A DNA stretch of 64,000 bases, taken from positions 1 through 64,000 of the forward strand of contig CAZKHG010000009.1 of the NCBI GenBank assembly GCA_964552655.1. Direction: 5' to 3'. Shown here one piece after another: positions 16,920-25,928 of this stretch (the stretch's first letter is position 1; every line of letters starts with the position of its first letter). This DNA is from CAZKHG01 sp964552655. Lineage in GTDB: Bacteria; Bacteroidota; Bacteroidia; Bacteroidales; Tenuifilaceae. The notes beneath the pieces were generated by a model that did not search any database, was not told the DNA's origin, and worked only from the letters and a program-made list of their open reading frames with translations. The position numbers and the translations under genes are program-made.

Positions 16920-17798
16920 TCAATAGTATAAATCATCTGATCTGAGACGTAAAAATTTGTTTACTGCAAAGAAAGTGGAAATTAAGTTGATAATAACACC
17001 TGTTAAGGCGACTAAGGAAAATATTATTGCAAGCGATTGTGAATCTGCAACATTGATAATGTCCCCAAACTCTTCGTTTATTTTATAAACCAGGCCAACA
17101 AGAAGAAGAATTGCAATAAATCCAGCATACAAACCATGGAGCATGCTTCTAAGCAAAAAAGGTTGTCGGATAAAACCCCATGTTGCGCCCACAAGTTTCA
17201 TGGTGTTGATAATAAACCGTTTAGAGTAAACCGAAAGTCGTATGGTATTGTTGATTAATACCAAAGCGATAAATAGCATGAGTGCACTGAATATCAGAAT
17301 AATCAGGCTGATTTTACTTACATTTTTATTCACCTGATCAATTAGCGATTCCTGATAATTAACCTCTTTTACCTGTTTGTAATCAGCAAGTTTTTTCTTA
17401 ATCTTTGCAACACTGTCCTGGTTGGCATAGTCGGCTTTAAGCTTAACATCAATAGCAGCAGATAACGGGTTGTACCCCAAAAAAGATATAAAATCCTCTC
17501 CCAGCTCCTCTTTGAGCTCCAGCGCAGCCCTGTCTTTGCTGATATAATCGGTTGATCTTACATAAGGTGATGCGTCCAGCAGCTTCCGAAGGTAATTGGC
17601 ATCGGCTTCTTTAACATCATCATTCAAATAAACTGTGAATCCAAGGTTTTCCTTAACGTAATCAGAAAGCCGCTTGGCGTTTAGAATTAAAATCCCCAAA
17701 ATTCCAAGCATGAATAATACTAAGGAAATGCTGATAATTGATGAGAAGTAAGAACTTCTTAATCGCTGTCTGATTATTTTCCCTTCGTGGTTTTTCAC
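16920..17798 (-). CDS. ftsX: Cell division protein FtsX
   Basis: The permease-like partner of FtsE, which transmits ATPase action to peptidoglycan amidases at the septum. The 292-residue protein has an N-terminal helix (residues 22-41), a periplasmic domain of about 115 residues (FTVYLNDDVKEAD onward) and three C-terminal helices of the MacB/FtsX type (INTMKLVGATWGFIRQPF in the cytoplasmic loop). ftsE is not adjacent, as is common in this phylum. It heads the ftsX-DUF3098-uppP-truB-queA run and has its own consensus promoter. Confidence 0.94.
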   Translation of the reverse strand: MKNHEGKIIRQRLRSSYFSSIISISLVLFMLGILGILILNAKRLSDYVKENLGFTVYLNDDVKEADANYLRKLLDASPYVRSTDYISKDRAALELKEELGEDFISFLGYNPLSAAIDVKLKADYANQDSVAKIKKKLADYKQVKEVNYQESLIDQVNKNVSKISLIILIFSALMLFIALVLINNTIRLSVYSKRFIINTMKLVGATWGFIRQPFLLRSMLHGLYAGFIAILLLVGLVYKINEEFGDIINVADSQSLAIIFSLVALTGVIINLISTFFAVNKFLRLRSDDLYY

Positions 17799-17822
17799 TG
17801 CTGGATTTTTTGGAATTGATTA

Positions 17823-17856
17823 CAAATATAATACAGTAAGAAAAATACCCATGCAA
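17823..17856 (-). promoter_or_regulatory. Promoter of the ftsX cluster (TTG-N23-TATATTTG)
   Basis: On the minus strand a TTG (17854-17856) is followed after 23 bases by TATATTTG (17823-17830), fitting the Bacteroidota -33/-7 consensus. The -7 box is 24 bases before the ftsX ATG. Confidence 0.6.
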
Positions 17857-17908
17857 TCGGGTTGATTTTAAAATACTTTAAGGAATAATTAATTTTTAGA
17901 AAACCATT

Positions 17909-20341
17909 TTAGGTATTCTCTCTAATAATCCATGAATAAAGCGACCAACCAGCCCATCCAAAAAAGATAAAGATAACCAGCAGGGATGAGGCTAAGTCAA
18001 TATTGTGGCCTATTCTGAACATTTTGGGTTCAAAGGTAAACACTATCTCGTGATCTCCGGCAGGAATAAGCATTGCACGTAAAACATAATTGGCCCTGAA
18101 ATAGGCAGTTGGGGTTCCATCAATGGTTGCTTTCCAGCCGTTGGGGTAGTATATTTCCGAAAATACAGCAACTTTTTGATTTTTTGTATGGCTTTTATAT
18201 GTTAGCTTGTTCGGTTTATACTCAACGAGTAAAATAAATGATGAATCTGGTTTTGTTGAGTAACCATTTACAAGCCCTGAAAATCTTTGATCTACAATGG
18301 CCTCCCGGGAAGGAATGAAATCCTTTAAGGCGGCAATTTCTTCATCGGCGCTGGGAACAATTTTAACAGTATCCACAAACCATGCATTACCAAGGGCTTC
18401 AGGGTTAAAACGGGCAACCGGTCCTTTTTCTGTGGGTTGGATAAAATACCTGGTGTTTAACATGTTCAGAACAGCCATATTGCCGGTTGAAATATGCTCT
18501 TCAATCAATTCCTGATATCGGCGCATTTTTGCACCATGATAACCGCCAATAGACTTGTGGAAATATGAAGTTGATGCATCGTTGAACGTGCTAACACTCA
18601 GGTTCATCACCCTATAATCAAGGGTGGGATCTTTTAGAATTTCCAGATCAGCCTGGGTTGGGGTTATGGGAACTTCTGCCTTTTTAGCTGATACAAATTG
18701 CTTATTGCTCATGTAGCGTTTATTAACCACCCACATATCAACAGTTATAAGTAAACCTAAAGCAAGCAGAAAATGTATTGGTTTTATCTTTTTCATAAAA
18801 AAGCCCCACAATGTAAAGGCGGCAAGTCCTATAAAAAGAAGGGACCTGAATGCATCAGCCCTAAGCAGCGATTTTCTATCATCCCTAAGAGCCTGAATAA
18901 AATCTTCCGGCCATCCGCCTGAAAGATATTGCTGATCTATTGTACCTGAAAAATCAAAAATGACTCCACCAAAAAGTAAAAAGAAAATGGAAATGGCGCC
19001 TAAAATAATTGTAGCCCATTTAAAGGCAAAAAGGAACTGCGCCTTTTCAACTTTCCCTTCAAAAATTTCCTTTAATGCAATAAAAGCCAATAAGGGCATT
19101 GTCAATTCGGCTATATATAAAATCATGGTTACGGTTCGAAACTTATTATACCCGGGGAAGTAATCAAGAAACAGGTTTGTTAAGGGCATAAAATTTCTTC
19201 CCATGGCCAGAAGTACAGACAAGGCGGTTATTGATAACAACGCCCATTTAAGCGGCCCTTTTACCAAAAAAAGCCCAAAAACAAAAAAGAAAATCACGAT
19301 GGCACCAATGTAAACCGGACCCGAAGTTCCGGGTTGTGATCCCCAATAAGCGGGCAATTGGGAAACCATCGTTTTTGCCTGTCTTTCAGGTACATTATTT
19401 TTTCGAAGAAAATCATAGGTGTTTGATTTGTCCCCCAGATCATAAACGCTTGCACCACCCATTAAATTTGGAATTAACAGGTTGAATGTTTCCACAACTC
19501 CGTAACTCCAATCTGTAGCATAAGTTTTATCAAGGCCTGAAGTTTTATCCTCTTTGTTTGATGTCAACTCCGATTTGCCCCGGATTGAATCTTTACCGTA
19601 ATCATAGGTGAACCAAAGTCGTGAAAAGTTGGCGCCAACGGCCAACACTCCTGCAATTGCAATAAAAGCGGAGGCTTTAATAAACTGATTGATTAGTTTT
19701 CCCCTGATTGCTTCGATTAGATATACGATAATTAAGGCGACCATAATAAAACCCGCATAATAGGTGATTTGTGGGTGACCGGTAAATAAATTCAATCCCA
19801 GAAAAAGAGCAAAAATGGAAAAACCAGCCCAGTATTTTCCTTTATATGAAAGAACAATTCCCGCCAACATTGGGGCTACATAAGAAATTGCATGAATTTT
19901 GGCATTGTGACCTGCACCTATCACTGTAAAGAAATAGGTTGACAAGCCATAGGCAATTGAGCCTACAATGCTTAACCATGCATTTACACCCAAGGCTAAA
20001 AGGAGAATATAAAATCCAAGCATTGTAACAAAAATGAAGCTTGCAGGGCGTTCGCCTATTTCGAGGATTCTATTTACCCATTTAAGCAAATTACCTGAAA
20101 AATCTACAGAGATTAGGTAAGCGGGCATTCCTCCAAACATGCTATTGGTCCAAAGGGTTGTTTCACCGGTTGCTTTTTTAAAATCCAGGATCTCTTTTGC
20201 CGATCCTTTAAACATGGTTATATCATGCTGTTCAATCTTTTTACCTTCTATCAAAGGTGAAAAATAAGCATAGGAAATACTTAAAAAAAGCAATGGTGCG
20301 ATGATATGCGGTAATATCTTCAGGAGCAACTCTTTTTTCAT
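17909..20341 (-). CDS. YfhO-family large membrane protein
   Basis: An 810-residue polytopic protein. It has about 13 membrane helices over the first 560 residues, a loop region resembling GT-C glycosyltransferases (EGKKIEQHDITMFKGSAKEI; LWTNSMFGGMPAY) and a soluble C-terminal domain (YYPNGWKATIDGTPTAYFRA) before a last helix. YfhO relatives take part in glycosylation of surface polymers such as lipoteichoic acid in Firmicutes; the substrate in Bacteroidota is unknown. It lies downstream of wecB and a glycosyltransferase on the same strand, supporting an envelope-sugar role, but has its own -7 box. Confidence 0.87.
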   Translation of the reverse strand: MKKELLLKILPHIIAPLLFLSISYAYFSPLIEGKKIEQHDITMFKGSAKEILDFKKATGETTLWTNSMFGGMPAYLISVDFSGNLLKWVNRILEIGERPASFIFVTMLGFYILLLALGVNAWLSIVGSIAYGLSTYFFTVIGAGHNAKIHAISYVAPMLAGIVLSYKGKYWAGFSIFALFLGLNLFTGHPQITYYAGFIMVALIIVYLIEAIRGKLINQFIKASAFIAIAGVLAVGANFSRLWFTYDYGKDSIRGKSELTSNKEDKTSGLDKTYATDWSYGVVETFNLLIPNLMGGASVYDLGDKSNTYDFLRKNNVPERQAKTMVSQLPAYWGSQPGTSGPVYIGAIVIFFFVFGLFLVKGPLKWALLSITALSVLLAMGRNFMPLTNLFLDYFPGYNKFRTVTMILYIAELTMPLLAFIALKEIFEGKVEKAQFLFAFKWATIILGAISIFFLLFGGVIFDFSGTIDQQYLSGGWPEDFIQALRDDRKSLLRADAFRSLLFIGLAAFTLWGFFMKKIKPIHFLLALGLLITVDMWVVNKRYMSNKQFVSAKKAEVPITPTQADLEILKDPTLDYRVMNLSVSTFNDASTSYFHKSIGGYHGAKMRRYQELIEEHISTGNMAVLNMLNTRYFIQPTEKGPVARFNPEALGNAWFVDTVKIVPSADEEIAALKDFIPSREAIVDQRFSGLVNGYSTKPDSSFILLVEYKPNKLTYKSHTKNQKVAVFSEIYYPNGWKATIDGTPTAYFRANYVLRAMLIPAGDHEIVFTFEPKMFRIGHNIDLASSLLVIFIFFGWAGWSLYSWIIRENT

Positions 20342-20370
20342 AACTACGGCTGTTTAAATGAATTTAGGTT

Positions 20371-20378
20371 CAAATGTA
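20371..20378 (-). promoter_or_regulatory. -7 box TACATTTG for the YfhO gene
   Basis: An exact TAnnTTTG match on the minus strand, 29 bases before the start codon. No convincing -33 element was seen. Confidence 0.45.
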
Positions 20379-20447
20379 GAAAAAAATATAACTTTTGATG
20401 GCTGATATTCAGTGATTATCTAACCCAATGATTTCTTTTGTCCTCAA

Positions 20448-21521
20448 TTAAATCGAATTTCTAAGAATTCCCGCAATTTTTTCTGAGGCTTTGCCATTTC
20501 CATAAAGATCAATCGAAAAGTCTGGTTTACGGTTAACCATTTCATTGTAAGCAATAACAATAAATTCTGAGTCGGTGCTGCCAAGCATATTATACCCATG
20601 CTGAACAAGTTCTGTCCATTCCGTTTCCTTTCGCAAGGTGACACAGCATTTTTTGAAGAAAAATGCTTCTTTTTGCACCCCGCCACTATCGGTTAAAACG
20701 ATGGAGCAATGTTTTAAAAGTTCTATCATATCGAAGTATCCAACAGGGGGAATGGTTGTGAATTGTGGGTTTTTATCAATCTCCCCTAATTGCATAGCTG
20801 TTCTTGGATGAAGCGGTACAATTACCTTTTGATCCCGGTTTATTTGGTTAAGCGCATCAATTATTTCAGCCAATATTTCAGGGTTATCTGTGTTTTCTTG
20901 CCGGTGAACGGTGGCAAGTACAAATGGGTGATTAAGGTTAAGTCGTTCAATAATATCTGATTTTGATTCTGAAATTGCCCCATAGAAAAGCGCGGCATCC
21001 TGCATAACATCTCCAGTTTTGTAAACAGTACCAGGGAAATTATCAAAACCTTCTTTTTTTAAATTTTCGACTGCTTTTTCTGTTGGGCAAAACAAGAAAC
21101 TGGAAATTCTATCAGTAAGAATCCTGTTTATCTCCTCGGGCATTTTCATGTTGAAAGACCTTAATCCAGCCTCAACATGGGCGATGGGAATGTGAAGCTT
21201 GGTGGCAGCCAAAGCCCCGGCAAGGGTTGAGTTGGTGTCCCCGTAAACCAGAACCAAATCAGGTTTTTCATTTATAATGACTTCTTCAATCCGCTCAATC
21301 ATTCTGCCGGTCATTGCACCATGGTTTAGACCATGAATCTCAAGGTTGTACTTTGGCTCCGGGATATCCATCTCATCAAAAAATATCTCCGACATATTCC
21401 TGTCAAAATGCTGCCCGGTATGCAAGAGAACTTCATCAATCCCTTTGGCAATCAATTGGCGGCTAACAGCCGCTGCTTTGATAAACTGGGGACGGGCACC
21501 AACTATGGTGAGGATTTTCAT
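20448..21521 (-). CDS. wecB: UDP-N-acetylglucosamine 2-epimerase (non-hydrolysing)
   Basis: Interconverts UDP-GlcNAc and UDP-ManNAc in the cytoplasm, feeding surface polysaccharide synthesis. Family motifs are seen: KILTIVGARPQFIKA at the N-terminus, YGDTNSTLAGALAA, HVEAGLRSF followed by PEEINR, and the UDP-binding LTDSGGVQKEA. The 357-residue length is normal. It starts eight bases after the stop of an upstream glycosyltransferase gene, so both are probably in one operon. Confidence 0.95.
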   Translation of the reverse strand: MKILTIVGARPQFIKAAAVSRQLIAKGIDEVLLHTGQHFDRNMSEIFFDEMDIPEPKYNLEIHGLNHGAMTGRMIERIEEVIINEKPDLVLVYGDTNSTLAGALAATKLHIPIAHVEAGLRSFNMKMPEEINRILTDRISSFLFCPTEKAVENLKKEGFDNFPGTVYKTGDVMQDAALFYGAISESKSDIIERLNLNHPFVLATVHRQENTDNPEILAEIIDALNQINRDQKVIVPLHPRTAMQLGEIDKNPQFTTIPPVGYFDMIELLKHCSIVLTDSGGVQKEAFFFKKCCVTLRKETEWTELVQHGYNMLGSTDSEFIVIAYNEMVNRKPDFSIDLYGNGKASEKIAGILRNSI

Positions 21522-21529
21522 TGTACTGT

Positions 21530-22834
21530 TTATTTATTTGAAATGATATTGTTCATCACCCCAACCAGCTTTCTGGTTAGCTCCTTTCTGGAATATCCTT
21601 CAGTATTTTTCGGGTTAAAGCCAATCCAATGGTTATTAAAACCTTCCATATACCACTTTAACCCTTCAAAGATTTTTAGCTCATCATCGAATGGAAGCAA
21701 AATACCTGAATTGGTTATCTTTATAAGATCATCCAAATCGCCACCCTTGGGCCCAATGGCCAGCACGGGGCGCTTTGATGCCATATATTCAAATATTTTA
21801 CCCGTAACTATTCCCTGAGAATTTGGTGTATTGTTCACTAACAACAGGAGTACCTGAGATTTTTTTTGGAGTTCGGTTACTTTAGAATGAGAGACAAAAC
21901 CCTTAAACTCGAAATGTTTTTGTAATCCAAGTTTTTCGATATCCTTTATAACAGAAGCATCAACTTGACCATAAAAAACGACTTTGAACCTGTGGGCAAA
22001 ATCTGGATAGTTATCAATAAGCATTTTCATTGCCCGCCAAAGGCTAGGGCAATTCCTTGATGGTGGAACTACCCCGAAGTGGCTGATAGTAAACTGTTCG
22101 TCAAGAGTTGGATTTTGATCATACGGGTAATCTGTATGGTCATAGCCATTATAAATTGTGAAAACATTCTTCTTCTTAATGGCTTTATACTCTTGTAACA
22201 TGGATTCCGATACAGTTGTAACAGCATCTGCTTCAAGTACAACTGATTTTTCGAGCTTGTGATGAATTTTATCTGCAAAAAAGGTTAAATGTAACTCTTT
22301 GTAAAAATCAATATTTGTCCAGGGGTCACGAAAATCTGCCAGCCAGGGGATTTTTAATTTTCTTTTAAGCCCACGTGCAATCAAATGGGCTGAATGGGGT
22401 GGCCCGGTAGAAATAACAATATCAACGGGGTTTGTTGTTAAATGCGCTGTAAGATACTTAACAGATGGCCAAATCCACAACATTCTTGCATCGGGGATAA
22501 AAAAGTTGCCTCTAACCCAAGCAGCAACTCTGTGTATTAACCCTTTTTTTCCGGAAGAAGAAGCAAAACCCACACCAATTCTTTCATTTTTACGGCCAGT
22601 TATTCGTTTGTAAATATGATAAGGTTCAAAAATGCTACGATGGATAACTTCAATTCCTTCAGGAATATCCTTAAAAAGCGAATCGTCGTAAACCGGTGCT
22701 TCAGGTTTAAGTGCAGTGTAAACAACAGGCTCCCAGCCGAACTCCCGCAAGTACTTTACAAATTTTAACCAGCGTTGTACCCCCGATCCTCCCGCAGGAG
22801 GCCAGTAATAGGTTATGATAAGCGCTTTAGGCAT
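21530..22834 (-). CDS. Glycosyltransferase, GT4-like (GT-B fold)
   Basis: A 434-residue protein with a GT-B architecture. The N-terminal acceptor domain begins ALIITYYWPPAGGSGVQRW, the bacterial glycan-transferase pattern, and the linker and donor domain follow with IYNGYDH and the nucleotide-sugar site QGIVTGKIFEYMASKRPVLA. It probably adds a sugar during surface polysaccharide or glycoprotein assembly. Donor and acceptor cannot be assigned. Pairing with wecB suggests a ManNAc- or GlcNAc-containing glycan. Confidence 0.9.
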   Translation of the reverse strand: MPKALIITYYWPPAGGSGVQRWLKFVKYLREFGWEPVVYTALKPEAPVYDDSLFKDIPEGIEVIHRSIFEPYHIYKRITGRKNERIGVGFASSSGKKGLIHRVAAWVRGNFFIPDARMLWIWPSVKYLTAHLTTNPVDIVISTGPPHSAHLIARGLKRKLKIPWLADFRDPWTNIDFYKELHLTFFADKIHHKLEKSVVLEADAVTTVSESMLQEYKAIKKKNVFTIYNGYDHTDYPYDQNPTLDEQFTISHFGVVPPSRNCPSLWRAMKMLIDNYPDFAHRFKVVFYGQVDASVIKDIEKLGLQKHFEFKGFVSHSKVTELQKKSQVLLLLVNNTPNSQGIVTGKIFEYMASKRPVLAIGPKGGDLDDLIKITNSGILLPFDDELKIFEGLKWYMEGFNNHWIGFNPKNTEGYSRKELTRKLVGVMNNIISNK

Positions 22835-22911
22835 TTATTATGTTGCTGGTGGCATCTTGCTGCCTTCTTGAGTTTCTTTGGTTAATACATCCGGAACCCA
22901 GAGGCTGGCTA

Positions 22912-24462
22912 TTAAATAGATTTTAACAGATTTCGAAGTGATACTTTTTCGTCCATTATCTCTCTTAACTTGCTTGCCGGAACCCGCTCCTGTTCCATTG
23001 TGTCACGATAACGAATGGTAACAGTATCATCTGTCAGGGTTTGATGATCAACCGTGATGCAAAACGGAGTGCCTATTGCATCGTGCCTGCGATAGCGACG
23101 TCCAATGGTATCCTTTTCTTCATATTGACAAGCAAAATCAATCTTTAGCTCATCCATTATTTTCCTTGCTTTCTCAGGCAGACCATCTTTCTTAACAAGA
23201 GGGAAAACACCGAGTTTAACGGGTGCTAGCGCAGGAGGGATACGGAGAACAACGCGTTCATCCTCCCCGCCATCCTCTTTAGCAATCTTTTCCTCTGTAT
23301 ATGCGGCAGATAATATCAGAAGGAATGTTCTGTCAAGACCAATAGAAGTTTCTACCACATAAGGCACAAAACTTTCGTTGGTTTCCGGATCAAAATATTG
23401 CAGTTTTTTACCTGAATATTTCTGATGATTTCCCAGGTCGAAATCTGTTCTGGAATGAATCCCCTCCACTTCTTTAAATCCGAATGGGAATTCGAACTCA
23501 ATATCAGAGGCGGCGTTAGCATAATGAGCCAGCTTCTCATGCTTATGAAAGCGGTATTTATCATCGCCCAACCCCATAGATTTATGCCAGCGCATTCGTT
23601 TTTCTTTCCAGAATTCATACCACTCCATCTCCTCGCCAGGTTTAACAAAGAACTGCATCTCCATCTGTTCAAATTCTCTCATCCGGAAAATAAATTGCCG
23701 GGCAACTATTTCGTTTCTGAAGGCTTTGCCTGTTTGGGCTATGCCAAACGGAATTTTCATGCGTCCGGTTTTCTGAACATTCAGATAGTTTACAAAGATA
23801 CCCTGTGCGGTTTCCGGTCTAAGGTAAATTGTGTTTGCATCATCAGCAACAGAACCCATTTGGGTTTCAAACATCAGGTTGAACTGCCTGACTTCTGTCC
23901 AGTTTCGAGACCCTGAAATAGGGCAGGCAATCTCGCAGTCTAGGATAAGCTGGCGTAAATCAGCAAGGTCATTACTTTCAAGAGCCTTAACCATCCTGGT
24001 TGTTGCAGCTTTAATCCGTTCGGATATTTCTGCTACGCGCGGATTGGTTTCAAGGAACATTTGTTCATTAAAATTCTCCCCAAATCTCTTTTTCGCCTTT
24101 TCAACCTCCTTATTGATTTTATCCTCCTGTTTTGAAATCCACTCCTCAATTAGAACATCGGCCCGATAACGTTTTTTGCTATCCTTATTGTCAATTAATG
24201 GATCGTTGAATGCACCAACATGCCCAGAGGCCACCCATGTTTGAGGGTGCATAAATATAGCCGCATCAATGCCAACAATGTTCTCGTTCAAACGAGTCAT
24301 GGCTTCCCACCAGTAACGGCGAATATTATTTTTAAGTTCAACGCCATTCTGACCATAATCATAAACAGCACTTAAACCATCATAAATCTCGCTCGATTGA
24401 AAAACAAAGCCATATTCTTTAGAGTGTGCAATTAGTTTCTTAAATAGTTCTTCCTGGGTCAT
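22912..24462 (-). CDS. glyS: Glycyl-tRNA synthetase, dimeric (eukaryotic-like) type
   Basis: A class II aminoacyl-tRNA synthetase of 516 residues that charges tRNA-Gly. It is the single-chain alpha2 type rather than the alpha2beta2 GlyQ/GlyS type. The class II motifs are visible: GVELKNNIRRYWWEAM, LRPETAQGIFVNYL, and FRNEIVARQFIFRMREFEQ. The C-terminal anticodon-binding domain follows from about residue 415 (LGVFPLVKKDG). A -7 box lies about 70 bases upstream. Confidence 0.97.
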   Translation of the reverse strand: MTQEELFKKLIAHSKEYGFVFQSSEIYDGLSAVYDYGQNGVELKNNIRRYWWEAMTRLNENIVGIDAAIFMHPQTWVASGHVGAFNDPLIDNKDSKKRYRADVLIEEWISKQEDKINKEVEKAKKRFGENFNEQMFLETNPRVAEISERIKAATTRMVKALESNDLADLRQLILDCEIACPISGSRNWTEVRQFNLMFETQMGSVADDANTIYLRPETAQGIFVNYLNVQKTGRMKIPFGIAQTGKAFRNEIVARQFIFRMREFEQMEMQFFVKPGEEMEWYEFWKEKRMRWHKSMGLGDDKYRFHKHEKLAHYANAASDIEFEFPFGFKEVEGIHSRTDFDLGNHQKYSGKKLQYFDPETNESFVPYVVETSIGLDRTFLLILSAAYTEEKIAKEDGGEDERVVLRIPPALAPVKLGVFPLVKKDGLPEKARKIMDELKIDFACQYEEKDTIGRRYRRHDAIGTPFCITVDHQTLTDDTVTIRYRDTMEQERVPASKLREIMDEKVSLRNLLKSI

Positions 24463-24531
24463 AGTGTTTAATATTCAAATGTTCGGGTTTCTCTATAATT
24501 TTTTTGAAAATTCGAATTCAAAAATGAGAAG

Positions 24532-24539
24532 CAAAAATA
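24532..24539 (-). promoter_or_regulatory. -7 box TATTTTTG for glyS
   Basis: An exact TAnnTTTG match on the minus strand in the 199-base gap between the divergent glyS and lipoprotein genes. The leader to the glyS ATG would be about 60-65 bases. Confidence 0.45.
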
Positions 24540-24661
24540 CAGTTTTATTGATAATATTGTGCTATCGCTATGTTTTTATTGGCAAACGGGTTAGTGTATA
24601 GATGGTGGTCAAACTATTAGTTTTTTTCTTATATTTCGACAATTAACCAAAAAGAACCACC

Positions 24662-25393
24662 ATGAAAAGATCTTTCTATTATGCAACCTTGTTTTATATT
24701 ACAGTGATTAGCGTTGTGTCCTGTAATAAAAAACCCGATAACATAACCGCTGAAAGTTTAACAGGGTTTTGGAAAACGGTTGTCGGGGAAAATGAATACA
24801 TATCATTTGAAGTGGCCGATAGTGAAAAGATATATTCTGCATTTACCTATAATCGGCTGGCCTCTTCAGGTACCTGGGATCTTGAAGGAGATAAACTTAT
24901 CATCAAATTTGATTATGACGGTTCCTCCACAGTTTTTACTGCCAAAATTGTTAATGACACTCTCTTTTTGAATGAGGGAGCAGAGAAATATATTAGAGCA
25001 AAAAACGATGTTAACAATTCTGTTGAAAAATCAATCCTGGATGAGATAGCGGAGAGTTTTGATTACGGTTTCTCAATCCAGGAAAACGTTGAATTTACCT
25101 GGAACGTACTGGACGAAAAAAATCAGGTTAAACCAGAAACGCTTGAGTTTGAAGTTATATCTTACCCCTATATATTCAAGAGTGATAATTTCACCGAGCT
25201 TTCCGAGAGCGAATCTGCGATTGTTGATTATTTAACCAGCAAAGGATTTGAGGCAGATACATTAAATGTTTCAGAGGTGAATACTGGCTTTAAAAAAGGG
25301 AATGTAGTTGTTGTTTTTAACATTTCATCATCTCCGGAACCAGTAGCCGGGGATACTGCGTATATCAATGTAATGAGTGGTATAATAAATTAA
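24662..25393 (+). CDS. Lipoprotein of unknown function with lipocalin-like N-terminal half
   Basis: A 243-residue protein with a lipoprotein signal peptide (lipobox VVSC, Cys near residue 21). Residues about 35-110 (LTGFWKTVVGENEYISF, GTWDLEGDKLIIKFD) resemble the small lipocalin-like barrels common in Bacteroidota. The C-terminal part is acidic, with no recognised family. It is probably anchored in the outer membrane and stands alone, divergent from glyS. Function unknown. Confidence 0.7.
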   Translation: MKRSFYYATLFYITVISVVSCNKKPDNITAESLTGFWKTVVGENEYISFEVADSEKIYSAFTYNRLASSGTWDLEGDKLIIKFDYDGSSTVFTAKIVNDTLFLNEGAEKYIRAKNDVNNSVEKSILDEIAESFDYGFSIQENVEFTWNVLDEKNQVKPETLEFEVISYPYIFKSDNFTELSESESAIVDYLTSKGFEADTLNVSEVNTGFKKGNVVVVFNISSSPEPVAGDTAYINVMSGIIN

Positions 25394-25466
25394 TTAGTGG
25401 GTTGCTTTTATTAATATTTAGATAACCTTTGATCTCAATCATCTAATTTAACGGAGTATTGATTGG

Positions 25467-25871
25467 TTAGTAATAATAAACCTTCTCAAAGTAATTGCCA
25501 TTATCATCAAACCAGCTGAGGGTAAGTGTAACTTCAGTGTAATAGGAATGGCTTACCAGATTTGGAATGTAGGCTTCACCTACAGCTGATTCGGCACCAA
25601 ATAGTTTCCCAAAATCGGCATACGCCCGGTCAACAACCAGGTTACCAACCCGCATTTCAATTTCACATGCAATATCGTATGCTATGGAGTTTTTAACATA
25701 ATTCTCAATAACAATTCTGAATTTAGGCGGGGTTGAATAGTTGCCATTTACCTTAACCATGCTTACTATTTCGCATTTTGGAATTTGCGGGAGCTCATTA
25801 TCTACAATGTAGATTTCGCAACTTTGCAACAGAAGCGTTATTGCAACAACAAAACCAGTTATACCTTTCAT
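25467..25871 (-). CDS. Small lipoprotein of unknown function
   Basis: A 134-residue protein with a lipoprotein signal peptide (LLLQSC, Cys near residue 18) and a predicted all-beta body (FRIVIENYVKNSIAYDI; EVTLTLSWFDDNGNYF) that could be an immunoglobulin-like or transthyretin-like sandwich. I recognise no named family. It lies downstream of nadB on the same strand by about 58 bases. Confidence 0.65.
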   Translation of the reverse strand: MKGITGFVVAITLLLQSCEIYIVDNELPQIPKCEIVSMVKVNGNYSTPPKFRIVIENYVKNSIAYDIACEIEMRVGNLVVDRAYADFGKLFGAESAVGEAYIPNLVSHSYYTEVTLTLSWFDDNGNYFEKVYYY

Positions 25872-25928
25872 TATATTAAGTATTTAGTTAAAAAGCATTA
25901 ACCAAATACTGTACCAAAATAGGCTGAA

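Noticed and set aside
23425..23916. 163-codon open frame opposite glyS
   Set aside because: It is an antisense shadow of a conserved synthetase, without start-region signals.
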